Both the position numbers and the translations under genes were made by a program. The notes under the pieces are model-generated. The model saw only the letters and a list, made by a program, of their open reading frames with translations, was not told where the DNA came from and did not search any database. Positions 49,560 to 62,082 of a stretch of DNA of 64,000 nucleotides are shown here, piece after piece. This DNA is from Boswellia sacra. Its lineage: Eukaryota > Streptophyta > Magnoliopsida > Sapindales > Burseraceae. The stretch's first letter is position 1. The number at the start of each line of letters is the position of its first letter. Location of the stretch: the NCBI GenBank assembly GCA_013180625.2, contig SNVD02015981.1:806001-870000 (forward strand), written 5' to 3'.

Positions 49560-52484
49560 AATAGTAATAGTTGGGCCCGTTCGGTTTGTGTCAGAGACAA
49601 AATTTGGCCATTTGGGTAAATGGTAAAAACAGTTATGAGCCGTTGAATCTAACTGTATGACACAGTCCGCATGTGGCAGCCGAGGGAGAGATGGTCTTGA
49701 GATTTGGCTTGGTTCAGTACGTCAACGAAGAGAATGATACCGTTTCCAAGCTTTACACTTTTGACAGATCACATTTTGTTATTTTGTTATTATTATTATT
49801 TTCTGCCACTTCATTGAAGTTGTCGAGTTTATGCTACGTCTCGGTCTTCTCTTGGAAAAAGGTCAATTAGTTAATGTTATTGGAAGGAGACTCCTCGTTT
49901 TCAAGATGCGTTACTGCATGATTTAATTAATTCCTTCACGGAAATATGTTATAATATTGATCTAGCAATGTTATTGGAGGGTTTTAGCTCTTGATCTAAG
50001 ATTGAAGAACTCAAATTATTTAAACTGAAAATTAAACAAGAGAAAAGAGAAAAGGGGCCTTTGAGACGCTTCTCAGTAGTCGGTACTGATGGTGTAAGGT
50101 TCCCATCCATATATTTATGGTTTGATTTGAATTTGTTTAAGTAATGGGATATGTATAAAAATAACCTTTCTGATAATTCAGTTTGATATAAATAATTAAC
50201 TATTTAACTTTTTTTTAACAGAAACAACCGAATTCAATTATAAATTTGATTATAAGAGCCTTCAACATTTTTGTTAGTATGACATGAATGTCTAGTATCT
50301 TAAACAATGCAATTTAGTGTACATTAAACTAAGTTGGAACTACATTAGACCGTGTTAATGGATTAGATGTGAATTTGAACATATAATCTAATGTGTCAAA
50401 CCACATTAGATCAAACTAAATTATGCTAGATTACATGATCCAATGCGACACAAACAATAATTAGTATTTGAGGGGTATGTTATTACTAAATTTGATTATT
50501 TTTGTGTAGGGCTTAAAAATTGTTATTTTGTTCAACAAACTATCATATAGATTATTCAAGGGAATTCACTGTTATTAATGTTTGAAAAATGAAGATGTTA
50601 TATGATTTATTATCTAATATTCTCTCTTACAAACATCCACAGATTATAATAACTCTTTTTTTGTACCGTGTAAGAGTTGGCATACATGATAAAAGCTTAT
50701 TGTGGTGGGCACTACCACATGGTGGCTGCAGCTTGTACGTGCCCCCGTGGCTTTGTCTGATTAATATCATATTATAATATATAATTGCAACCACCCTACT
50801 TTCATAATCGCATCCTCTCCTAAATTAATTAATATAAAATATTGGCCCAACAAGTTGGCAAAGTTTAAACAATTACAGGCTTTACATTGTGAAGATTAGG
50901 TGAGTTCTTCAGTTTTCTATAACAAAGAAAAATCTCATCTTCATTTCTTTACATTGAGTTGAATTACAAATTACCAATTTACTAATCACGGACTGTATCA
51001 ATACTTTCTTCTAAAATTATAGAAATATGGTTCTCATTAAAAAAAAAAATGGCAACATATATTTTATGTAACTAAAATGCTTTTGTAATAAAGTGTTAGT
51101 GTCGTGAAAAGTTCGGAACTTATTTGCAATATTTGAATTATTATTTTTTATGTCACAAAACTCAAAATTGGCACATCAAAGATTACATTTTTTAACTAAA
51201 CTTGTATTAATTAACTAATAGATTATTCATAATTTAATTTATATTTGAAAATTAAAAAAACCCCAAAACCTTTCCGAATTGTTTGCAAAATGGTACTTTT
51301 TTGACCTAAATATTTGATTTCTTATTTCATATACACATGCTACCTCATTTACGCAATTCCTTTTTTTAATCGCTCTCTTCATCTTTACTCTTCCGTTCAT
51401 TGTGAGGTGGGGTAGGTAATTAAGTGCTACACTTTAAAATTGAGTCAAACTTCAAGGTTTCTTTGAATATTTTCTCTTTTTTGACCATCTTGAATTGTTC
51501 CTACTTTGAATTTACCCTGTAAAAGTGTCATTTTGAGGTACCCAAATCTAAAGCCAGTGACGATTTATTCTGACAAGTCACTTTGGCCAGGAACATTCAC
51601 GCTGAGATTCTTGGATCACTCTTAGGTCTAATATATGAAATTTTATAGGTTAATTATATAGATGACCTAAATCAAAAGGCTTATTTTTTAAGTCGTATAA
51701 CTTGGTTATTTTACATAAGGTTATTGAATTGATTCTTAATTGATAAACAGATAGTCTTAAAGTGTTCTCAAAGAGCATATGTTATTAAGATTGTGTAATT
51801 TCTTTTAAAAAAATTATAAATTTTTTCGAAGATTGTATAATAATTAAATGTACAAATTTTAAGCGAATCTATATAGTTTTTAAGAACTTAACATGTGTCC
51901 TAAAGACTACCTTTGATAAAAATAGTATAAATATAAATAAAGACAATATAGAGCCTGAGAAGTGTCAAATTAGAGTAGGCTTTGAAACCTTCGTGGCAAT
52001 CAGTTGAAAGTTTATAATTGTATGGTTTGGTGTTGATTTATTCTGTACTGGAATTCATTACTGACACCTATTAACACATGCATGCTTTAATTTGAATTCT
52101 CGGTTGGGTAAGGGTTGGAACTTTGATCTTCAAATTTAATGGTCTTCCCTCCAAGCTCAATTTATTTTCCTCAATTAGAAAGTCGAAAATTCTAACCATA
52201 GACTGGAGTGGAATCCACGGAATTATAGGCTCAGTTAACTATCACCATTTTCTTTTCATTGCCAGTAGTTAAATTATAATTTTAATCTGATTTCACCCTA
52301 GAGATAATAGCAATAATAGCAACTCCAATAATTTTAATTATAATTTACAAATATTATTAAATAAATATTAATTTTAAAATATAAACGTCATATAGAATAA
52401 TTATGATATAAAATATAATCTAATAACAAATAAAAACTAAATATTATTACAATAAATTAAAATAGTCATATTAAAAACTCAATA
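49560..52484. other. Intergenic region
   Basis: A+T-rich, no gene supported. At 50290-50460 the words ACATTAGA, TCTAATGTG and AGATTACATGATC recur in degenerate form. The right end abuts the truncated LTR at 52485. Confidence 0.5.
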
Positions 52485-53242
52485 TTGTTTGTACAATCTT
52501 TAGGATCTTTTACAGTGGTGACTCACTCTCACACACTGACCTAATCTTTGTAAAACAAAATCCCGTCAAAATCTTAAACTCTGGTGAAACTGCCCACTCT
52601 CTGTCGCAGATAACTTAACAACACGCTGTTAAGTTATACATAACAAACGACGTCTGACGCTGAATTACATGAACACTTAACCCTCAAGTTATTCCAAGTG
52701 TCTACTAACTCATACAGACCTAATTAACAACTCATGTACGCTTTCTACCTTTCATACATGAATCAAAGACTCAAAGAATCAAATCAATGAAAACATTCCT
52801 TTTTGCGTTGAAGCTCTTCTTCTTAATTGTTGGAATGCCGAAACAAAGACTCTCACAACACAACCAATTAATCAACAAACTCGCCTATTAATCCCATTAA
52901 CCAGTTATGAAAATATAACATGGTATATATAGTGAGAGGCCTGGACGAAATCTACTAGAAATCCTGTAAAAATCTAAATCAAAATCACATTAGGATTAGG
53001 AGAAATAAAATAGAAAGTGATATAATTAAACTCCTAAAGGAATTAAGACAAATAAATATTCTCCTATTCTAATTAGGATACAAGATACTATATCTAATCT
53101 AAAGAGATATTTATTATAAATCAAATACTTCCTAAAATATAATTCTAGAAACAGTAAACTAGGAACCAAAATAATGTTCTTGTTTTATCACAAGTTGAAC
53201 AAAATTCATCATGTGCATGACACATGCATGTTGACACCAATA
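52485..53242 (-). repeat. 3' LTR, lacking its last ~137 bases
   Basis: 758 bases collinear with 61323-62082. The part matching 61186-61322 is absent and replaced by unrelated A+T-rich DNA, so the outer end has been lost. The terminal TG of the element strand reads TA here. Confidence 0.88.
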
Positions 53243-53256
53243 ATCTTCCTCTTTTT
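53243..53256 (-). other. Polypurine tract
   Basis: The minus strand reads AAAAAGAGGAAGAT directly before the 3' LTR, the expected primer for plus-strand synthesis. Confidence 0.75.
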
Positions 53257-53725
53257 GGTAACTTGTGATGAAAACACCAAACTGTTTCAGTATGCTGTTA
53301 CAAACTTCATAACAAAATACTGTCAGAATAAGTATCTCCTGCAAACAAAATGAAGTTTGACAAACTTGTCAAACAATAATGCAATCAGATCATGATCAGT
53401 GCAAAAACATCTGAGCAAAACATTCATCAAATCAAGATAACAGAAACACACAAACACAGTAAAAACACAAAGTGTCAATATAGTTCGAATTCACACACAA
53501 AGCAAGCATAAGCATAATAAGTTCTTCTTACTCCTTCTTACTCCTTACTTACATCCCAAGCAACAAAAATATAAACAAAATAGAAGTAAGTAAACAGTTG
53601 TATTAGAAACAACAAAACTAAAAGATAAACAAAAAGATAAAAAAAAATCAGAATAAAAAAACTCCTTATCTCCTCCTTGATTTCAGCATAAGTGCCAAAA
53701 GCACTTAACGAAGTCTTGGAGACTT

Positions 53726-55625
53726 TCAAACTAGTGGGGAAGAGGAACTGCCAGTGTGCTTCCTAAGTCCACCAGCGTTCACTTTGTATCGTTTACTAGT
53801 AGTAGTAGGAGTAGGCTGCTCAGTAGGCTCAGGAATAGGCTGTGCTTCAGTAGTCTCAGAGGAAGTGGCAGTAACTTCAGCAACAACTCTGCGAATCTCC
53901 CTGTCAATTCTCTCTACACTGGTTTCTGTTGTGGGCAACTCAACAGTAGGTTGTTGAGAAGGAACCAGTGACTCTTCTTCAAGAGGAGGTGGTGGAGATG
54001 TGGCTGGTGCAGTTGTTTCTGTGTCCTTTTCTGCAAGAGGGGGTTCCTGTGTATGTTCTGCTGCTGGTGTGGTGTCTGTGACATGTGGGAGTGACTGTGT
54101 GGATGGTGGAGAATCATGATGCTCTGCTTTAGGGACAGGGGGAACATGAGGTTCTTTCTCAGCAATTGGTGAAGGCAAGTTCATCTTAGATTCTGCTTGT
54201 GCTGGTACATCTGACAAAGATTCATCTCTCAGTTCAGGTGCTGCTGAATCAATTTTCTTCTTCTTTTTGTCAGATGGTTTCTTCACCATTTCAACTTTCT
54301 TCTTTCTTTGCAATTTTCTTCCTTTAGCAGTTGACTTGATTTTCTTTTGCTTCTGCTATTATGTCTGTCTCTATAGCAGTTTGTACAACTTGATCTGCTG
54401 TAGACATTTGCTCAGCTTCTGCAGGTAGAGGTACATCAGGTTTTGGTATGTGCTCAGCTGGCTTCTCAGGAACCATATGGTCAGTCTCCATTGGTTGTGG
54501 TTCTTCTACTGTACCATATTGCTCTACAACTTTTGCCTCCAAGACATGTTGTTTTGCTTTAATATCTTTCAAATCCTGCACAATTTCTGTCAAAACAGAG
54601 TTTATCAAAGCAAGCTATTCTTCAACATTGTTCAGTTGATTTTTCCTGACTCTCTTAGGCTTTGATTTAGGTGCAGGCAAGTCAGACTTATCATGCAATC
54701 TCTGCAGAAATCCTTTGGTGATTGACTTAGACAGAATTTCTGTTTGTTCTTTGGGACTTATAGGAATGCTATTCTGGGTAAGAATCCATTGAATCAAGCA
54801 TGGAAACACAAACAAGTGATAGTCAGAGTTGTATGGACCAATCTAAACTATCATCCTATAAGCTAGCAAACCAAAATTTATAGGTCGAATGGTGCCTAAG
54901 CAGTGCAAAAATTTTACTCTGTCTTCCCGAACTTGATTTTGGTGAGAAGAGGGAAGCCAATTGAACTATGCAATCTTATGTATCACTCTATACTTCTTCC
55001 CAAGGTACTGCTGGTCTATACCATCCCTTGGCTTCCAATCAATATCTTTTCTACCAGTTAATTCCTTAATTACTTCAAACATGTTAAAATTCTCATCTAA
55101 AGCGTGCAAACTGCCTATGGGAGTGTCCAAGAATGTGTTTATGACATTTGGTGAGAATTTTACAAACTTTCCTCTACAATAAACCTTGTGATAATGAAAG
55201 CTTTTTGGATCATCAATGGAAGTAGAGATATTTGCATAGAATTCTTGAATTAAAGACTTCACAGGGGGTAAAAAATTTGTTACCGTACGAGTCTAGTATA
55301 TAGACTCAAGCATCTCACTCAGGCCATAGGTGTTGAAGTCTGTCAGTTTCATCGGCCTTTCCATCTGTAATTTCCTCTTCGAGGTGTGTTTCACAAACTT
55401 CTGTTTGATGGCTTCTGTGAGGAACTTGTTAAACTTTGGTTTTACTTGGTCTTTCATCTTTTTCACCGGAACTAGCTCATCTTCACTCATGGTGGGATTA
55501 GTCACGATCTCTGCTTGTGGTTGTTGTGAATGAGATGACGGTACGCTGTCACTCCTGTTGTAACTGGAGTTGCTTTGAGAAGATGAAGAACTGGTGGATT
55601 TTGAGGATTCTGAGTTCGTCGCCAT
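53726..55625 (-). pseudogene. Third coding region downstream of pol (envelope position), broken
   Basis: Reading pieces in order: 55625-55293 (Ser-rich start, then VKPKFNKFLTEAIKQKF), 55262-54966 (LIQEFYANIS, YCRGKFVKFSPNVINTFLD), 54815-54615, 54608-54324 and 54313-53726 (Lys-rich then Pro/Thr/Glu-rich, ending HTGSSSSPLV). The EFYAN and KFSPNVINTFL blocks resemble the domain that plant databases call putative plant transposon protein or envelope-like protein in Sirevirus relatives. I see no signal peptide or clear membrane helix. The pieces are separated by stop codons or frame shifts, so the gene is dead. Whether it ever acted as an envelope protein is unknown. Confidence 0.65.
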
Positions 55626-55911
55626 TGTTAGGGTTTACTGTTTGCAACAAAGTTTTCAAAACAGAGAGAAAGAGAAGCAAGACGAGGGACAGTGGAGAAA
55701 CTGTTGTTGAAGTATGGTATGAAGAGGAGAAACCCAAACCAATTCGTAATATACTAGGCTGAAATTAAAAAAAAAATTTGTTTTCAACAAAATTTAATAT
55801 TAATTCCTTTTCCAAAAGCGTTTAATAACTGTCATTAATTGATAAAAATTCAAATTTTGATTTCCATTAGAATAAGGAATTCTAGTAGAGTTAGAATTCC
55901 TGCCACTGAAA

Positions 55912-55925
55912 TTTCTCCCCCTCAA
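55912..55925 (-). other. Internal polypurine tract after pol
   Basis: The minus strand reads TTGAGGGGGAGAAA, between the end of RNase H and the extra coding region. G-rich polypurine tracts at this place are known in Sireviruses. Function here is inferred from position. Confidence 0.45.
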
Positions 55926-56462
55926 TTCAATAATGCTGACATGACATTTTTGACACATGGACACACAAGACAAGCAAATTTTTGATAAGCACAAAGAGCA
56001 TCGTATGTCATGAAAAACGTAACAGAAAATAATTAACAATAACATAACAATAATATCTGGACATTATATGAATCATTCTAAGAAAGCATATATCAGAGCT
56101 GTTTATTTACTTTTAATTAGTTTATCACTTAATCCAATTGAGTGATCAACTTGAGCATATTTCTTATACACACAAAAGTTAATCTCAATGTGAATTTTCT
56201 AAATAAATACAGTAGCTTTCACACATGTATAGAGGTAGCCTTTTTCCATTTGAGTGGGTGACCTCAACATATTTTCTAGATACAATGAAGTTACTTTCAA
56301 TGGATGACTTTCTCACATCATACACTGGTAGCCCTCTCTGTATTTTTTATTTTAAACCAGTAGTCTATCATTCACACAATTTTTATATTACGGTTCACAC
56401 ATGCTAAATTAGAAGAAAATTTATGATATTGCAGATACAAATAACATAACAGTAAGCAGTAT

Positions 56463-56780
56463 TTATTCAGAAAACTGACAAATGCTTAAGGCCTTTCTTA
56501 GATTTTCAAATCTTGATGTATCTAATGCCTTAGTGAACAAGTCAGCCAATTGTCTATCAATGGAGATGTGTTCAATGTGTATCACCTTAGACTCTACGAG
56601 TTCCCTTATAAAATGATATCTTATGTCAATGTGTTTTATTCCAGAATGTTGAACAGGATTTTTGGAAATATTTATAGCACTATTATTATTACAAAACACA
56701 GTTATAGGCTTTTGTTCAATACCATAATTACTCAACATTTACTTCATCCACAATAGTTATGTGCAACAACTCCCTGCTGT
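56463..56780 (-). pseudogene. RNase H remnant
   Basis: Contains AGSCCT, then the copia RNase H end with NNNSAINISKNPVQHSGIKH and HIDIRYHFIRELV. Two TAA codons in the same frame (near 56757 and 56739) stand where family members have Gln. The N-terminal half with the first catalytic Asp and the Glu is deleted, and the conserved D-N of the C-D-N motif reads N-N. Confidence 0.85.
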
Positions 56781-58004
56781 TATGATTCTTTTAGCCGTTG
56801 ACAGATGTGATTCTTTGGGATTTGCTTGAAATCTTGCACAAAGTCCTACACTAAAGCACAAGTCTGGTCTGCTTGTTGTGAGGTATAACAAACTGCCAAT
56901 GATACTTCTATACAAACTTGCATCAGTCTCTTTTCCTGCATTATCTTTTGAAAGTTTCATATTAGGACTGATAGGAGTTTTCATTAGTTTTGAATTCTCA
57001 AGCCCAAATTTCTTTACAAGATTTTTAGCATATTTTGATTGAGATATGAATATCCCATTATTAATTTGCTTAACCTGCAATCCAAGAAAGAAATTTAATT
57101 CTCTTACCATGCTCATCTCAAACTCTTCCTGCATCAACTTAACAAACTCATTAGTTTTGCCTTTGTTAGTTGATCCGAATACAATGTCATCCACATATAT
57201 TTGAGCAACAATAAAATAGTTAGATGTATGTTTGATAAACAAAGTCTTATGATTGTTACCTCTTTTATATCTTCTGTTGATAAAAAAATTTGTCAACCTT
57301 TCATACCAAACTCTAGGAGCTTGTTTCAAACCATATAAAGCTTTGTGCAATTTGTACACAAAATCAGGATGTTTAGGATCTTCAAAACCCTTAGGCTGTT
57401 CAATAAAGACTTTTTCATTAAGATAGTCATTTACAAATTCTGTTTTAACATCCATTTGGTATAACTTAAAATTAAGCAAACAAGCAATTGCAAGTAGTAA
57501 TTTGATTGATTCAAGTCTAGCTACTGGTGCAAAGGTTTTATCAAAGTCTATGCCTTCTACTTGTGTGTAACCTTATGCAACTAGCCTAGCTTTATTTCTT
57601 ACTACTTGAACACTTTCATCAGTTTTATTTTTGAATATCCATTTAGTTCCAATGACATTTGCATTTTCTGGTCTAGGAACTAATTCCCACACTTTATTTC
57701 TTTTAAACTAATTAAGTTCATCTTGCATTGCCTGAATTCAAACATCTTCTTTTAAAGCTTCTTTCACATTTTTTGGTTCAACTAAAGAGACATAACATGC
57801 AAATCTGACCTGATTTCTTACCTTACTTCGAGTTTTCATCATACCATCTGGTGTTCCAATAATAGAACTTGTTGGATGTGCCTTTTGAATCCAAGTAGGT
57901 GGATCTTTTCTATCATCCTCATTCTTGATTGAATTTCTGTTCAAATCTGAGTTGTCAGTTGTCATTGTTACGTTGAGTGTAATAGCAGCTGTTTTCTCTT
58001 TCAA
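56757..58004 (-). pseudogene. Reverse transcriptase (RVT_2), broken
   Basis: The 57479-56757 segment covers the copia RT: MDVKTEFVNDYLNEKV, ALYGLKQAPRVWYERL, the catalytic YVDD in AQIYVDDIVFGSTN, and SLLYLTTSRPDLCFSVGL. The upstream linker (58004-57738, with PPTWIQKAHPTSSIIG) is in separate frame pieces. The 3' end is joined to RNase H sequence by a deletion near 56780. Confidence 0.88.
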
Positions 58005-58117
58005 AACATAATCTTCTTTATTGTTGCTGTCTGAATATGATTTCTCTATATCTTCTGCGAAACTTTTATGCTTTTCTCTTGTGAATACTTTGCATAATCA
58101 TCAAGATCATCAAAAAG

Positions 58118-59145
58118 TTACGTTTGCAGATTCCAAACTCGAAATGCTTTGTTGTCTTGCGCATATCCCATAAAGACTCCTTCATCACTTTTCGGATCCA
58201 ATTTACCTAACTGCTCTCTGTCATTTAAGATGTAACACTTGCATCCAAAGATATGAAAATATTTCAAATTAGGTTTTCTACCTTTCAAAATTTCATAAGG
58301 TGTCTGATTAGTGCCAATTCTTAGAAAAACTCTATTTGAAATATAACAAGCAGTGCTTATTGCTTCAGCCAATAGCCTTTTGGTCAACTTCTTGCTATTG
58401 AGCATTACTCTAGCCATCTCTTGAAGAGTTCTTTTCTTTCTTTCCACAATGCCATTTTGTTCAGGGGTTTTGGGAGCTGAAACTTCATGATCAATTCCAT
58501 GATATTTGCAAAAGTTAGCATAGCTACCGTTTTCAAACTCCTTTCCATGATCACTTCTTATTCTCACAATCCTCCCAATGTTCCTATTTTGCTCATTTTC
58601 AAGCTTAACACAAAGATTCCTGAAAGCTTCAAAAGTGTCAGATTTTTCTTTAATGAATCAACCCAAGTATATCTAGAAAAATCATCCACATAAACAAATA
58701 TGTATCTCTTACCTGTAATGCTTCCAATTTACATAGGACCCATAAGATCCATGTAAAGCAAATCAAGTATTTTGTATGTGCTAAGATGTGGATTTGATTT
58801 GTGTGAACTTCTAATTTGTTTTCCTATTTGACATGGTCCACAAATTTTATTAACTTTGTCATCAAGTTTAAAGACTCCTTTTACAGCATCTATCTTAGTT
58901 AATTTAACCAAGTCTTTGTAATTTAGGTGTCCTAATTTTTTATGCCACAATTCTAAATCCGAAATTCTAGCTTGAAATGCAATCTTTACCAAATAACAAT
59001 TATCCAAAGATTTATTTCCTTCTAGAATGCATTTGCCAAGATTATCCAAAACCATGCATTTGTTTTGTGTGAAATTAACAATATAATTGTCGTCACATAT
59101 CTGACTAATACTAATAAGATTAGCTTTCAAACCTTCAACCAACAA
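58118..59145 (-). pseudogene. Gag-pre-integrase and integrase region, broken
   Basis: The HHCC zinc-binding part is visible as LWHKKLGHLNYKDL with CGPCQIGKQ. The integrase core retains R-S-D-H-G-K-E-F-E and the downstream APKTPEQNGIVERKKRTLQE, holding the second Asp and the Glu of the DDE triad. It continues to the copia-typical FGCKCYILNDREQLGKLDPK. A frame break lies between about 58729 and 58567. Confidence 0.88.
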
Positions 59146-59360
59146 GACATTTTAAAAATTGGGTAGACCTTTGACATTCAAAGTGCCTTTACCAATGATT
59201 TTACTCTTTGCTCCATTTTCATAGGTAACATTACCATCCCTACATGCTTTAAAATATGTTAAAAACTGTTTATTTTCAGTCATGTGCCTAGAACAACCAC
59301 TGTCAAAATACCACAAATCGTTAGATGATTGGTTAAGAGCAGTAAGAGCAACATGGCATA

Positions 59361-61125
59361 CTATCTTGTCTTTCTTAACCCACCGCAGTTGTGATTTTGG
59401 TACAGTTTGAACTGTTTTGATCTTTTATGCAAAAGATTCAATAATTTAAAGCATCTAGGCCTAATATGTCCCTTTTTACCACAAAAATAATAAGTAGGAA
59501 TGAATTTCCTTACCTTTTCAGGACTGAATTTGAAAGAACTCAGAGGAGAAACAAATGTCTCATTACTCTTTGAACTAGGACTTGACCTTAAAGAGTTAAG
59601 TTCAGAATTCTTACCTGATGTTGAATCTTTAACAAAGATTGTTGTTGATGAAGATGCAATATTACCTTCTGTGTACCCCAATCCATGTTTGTTGGAGTTG
59701 TCTCTTCCAAGACTCAAGACCTGATCAAGTTTGGCTGCACCAATTTTGAGTTAATCAACACACTTTTTGCTTTCAACCAGTTCTGTTGTAATTTTCTCAA
59801 TATGTGCTGTTTTGTCTGTCAAAACAGTCTCCAGTTCTGAGATATGGTTTTCAGTATAGGATTTTTCACATTCCAGTACTTCAATCTTCTATTTCAAGAT
59901 TTTGATTCCTTCTGATTCAGCCATTTACCATAGAGTGTATTATATGTTTCTTGCAACTCTTCATAGTATTCTGGGCCATCTTCTTCATCTAAATGATCAG
60001 CATTGGTTCTGTGATTTTCTGTTATGTCAGACATAATAGCTTTCCCTTTATCAGCTGCAGATGCAGTAAATGCAACAAAATTGCTCATGTAATCTTGATC
60101 TTTTGAATCAGATTCTGATTCATCATTTTAGGTTGATGTCACGCCTTTATTCTTCTTCTGAGATTAGCACATTCAGATTGAATATGCCTATAACCAGAGC
60201 ATTTATAACACTGAATCTGCCCTTTCTTGTCAGGCTGTTTTGACTTCTTCTTGTCATTCTACTTGTTAAACTTCTTGAATTTGTCTTCATCTGAGTTTCA
60301 TGGCTTTCCTTGATTCTTTTTCCTGAAATTTCTTTTCATGAACTTGACAAAATTTCTTGTTAGAAAAGCAATCTGTTTAGAATCAGTTTCATCAAGCTCA
60401 TCATTACTTTCATCATCAGATTTTTCAGCTTTAACATTGAATACAATGCTTTTACCTTTTTGCTTCCTAGTACTTTGATTTATTTCAAAGTTTTGGAGAA
60501 TGCCAATCAGTTCATCAACTCTCATCTCATCAGTGTTTTTAACTTCCTCAATGGCTGAAATTTTAAGTTAAAATTTATCTGGGACAGAGTCACAGACCTA
60601 ATTATTTTGCTAACAACATCTGCATCAGTGAAAGTTTTTTCAAGCATGTATGCAGAATTTATGATGTGACATATCTTAGAGTAAAACTCAGAAATTGACT
60701 CATCCTCATGCATCATCAGATTTTCAAATTGAGAATTCAGTCTCATCAATTTAGATCTTTTAACAGATGCAGTAACTTCATGTTTTACCTTAAGTATGTC
60801 CCAAGCTTCGTTGGCCACTTTACACCTTGAAATTTTGTTTGAAGTTGTTTAGGTCCATTGCAGCAAAAATTGCATTAAGAGCTTTTGAATTCTAGCGGGA
60901 ACGTCGGTATTCTTCATCAGTCCATTCATCCCCAGGTTTGTGTTCGGAATCACCAAAAGCATTCAACTTTGTTGGCGGTGTCCATCCTTTAAGCACACTA
61001 GTCCATCCCCTGTCATCAAGAGATTTGATATACATCATTATTCTTACCTTCAAATATGAATAATTACCATCATCAAGAATGGGTAGTTGTGTTCCGGATC
61101 CTCCATTGCGAATAAACTCCATCAT
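59361..61125 (-). pseudogene. Copia gag, broken
   Basis: The start (61125) gives MMEFIRNGGSGTQLPILDDG, a copia gag N-terminus, with GDEWTDEEY further on. A UBN2-type gag segment follows at 60818-60522 (MANEAWDILKVKHE, FENLMMHEDESISEFYSKI). A CCHC zinc knuckle (C-Y-K-C-S-G-Y-R-H-I-Q-S-E-C) is encoded at about 60220-60175, and a second partial zinc-finger-like motif (F-C-G-K-K-G-H-I-R-P-R-C) lies near 59480. Stop codons and frame shifts separate these pieces, so no full gag can be made. Confidence 0.85.
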
Positions 61126-61171
61126 TCCAGATCAGTATGATCGTTTTCTTCACTTGTCTATCAGTGAACCT

Positions 61172-61183
61172 GCTCTGATACCA
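61172..61183 (-). other. Primer-binding site (initiator tRNA-Met)
   Basis: The minus strand reads TGGTATCAGAGC, the standard plant copia primer site complementary to the 3' end of initiator tRNA-Met. It lies two bases inside the 5' LTR. Confidence 0.92.
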
Positions 61184-61185
61184 AT

Positions 61186-62082
61186 TGATAGTTCTGGAAG
61201 TATACAGTTATAAGAAATATAACAGTAAACTGTAAAGTAAATTGGCACAGGAGGATTTTTACGTGGTTCGGTTATAAAACCTACATCCACGGACAGCTAT
61301 AGAGTTGCAATTCACTAAGTTCTTGTTTGTACAATCTTTAGGATCTTTTACAGTGCTGACTCACTCTCACACACTGACCTAATCTTTGTAAAATAAAATC
61401 CCGTCAAGATCTTAAACTCTAGTGACACTGCCCACTCTCTGTCGCAGATAACTTAACAATACGCTGTTAAGTTATACATAACAAACGACGTCTGATGCTA
61501 AATTACATAAACACTTAACCCTCAAGTTATCCCAAGTGTCTACTAACTCATACATACCTAATTTAACAACTCATGTACGATTTCTACCTTTCATACATTA
61601 ATCAAAGACTCAAAGAATCACATCAATGAAGACATTTCTTTTTGCATTGAAGCTCTTCTTCTTAATTGTTGGAATGCCGAAACAAAGACTCTCACAATAC
61701 AACCAATTAATCAGCAAACTTGCCTATTAATCCCATTAACTAGTTATGAAAATATAACATGTTATATATAGTGAGAGGCCTGGACGAAATCTCCTAGAAA
61801 TCCTGTAAAAATCTAAATCAAAATCACATTAGGATTAGTAGAAATAAAATAGTAAGTGTTATAATTAAATTCCTAAAAGAATTAGGACAAATAAATATTC
61901 TCCTATTCTAATTAGGGTACAAGATACTATATCCTTATCTAGAGAGATATTTATTATAAATTAAATACTTCCTAAAATATAATTCTAGAAACAGTAAAAT
62001 AGGAATCAAAATAATATTCTTTTTTTATCATAAGTTGAACAAAATTCATCATGTATATGGTACATGCATGTTGACACCAACA
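61186..62082 (-). repeat. 5' LTR
   Basis: An 897-base LTR starting TG and ending CA in both orientations (plus strand TGATAGTTC ... CACCAACA). On the minus strand a TATA box (TATATATAAC, about 61760-61771) lies inside, consistent with the element's promoter. The primer-binding site follows two bases beyond its end. Confidence 0.88.

Larger units (their letters stand above)
52485..62082 (-). mobile_element. Ty1/copia LTR retrotransposon, Sirevirus-like, defective
   Basis: A 9.6-kb element on the minus strand. Order from 5' to 3': LTR (62082-61186), initiator-Met primer-binding site, gag, zinc knuckle, gag-pre-integrase and integrase, reverse transcriptase, RNase H, a G-rich tract, an extra coding region, a polypurine tract and a 3' LTR (53242-52485). 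Integrase before reverse transcriptase is the copia order. The extra coding region after pol is characteristic of the Sirevirus (SIRE/Maximus) lineage. Many stop codons and frame breaks, a truncated 3' LTR and a pol deletion show that it is dead. The two LTRs differ at roughly 5% of sites in the part compared by eye, so the insertion is not recent. The expected 5-base target duplication cannot be checked because the 3' LTR end is lost. Confidence 0.9.

Noticed and set aside
50280..50470. Recurrent ACATTAGA-like words suggesting a tandem array
   Set aside because: Spacing and sequence are too irregular to call a repeat.
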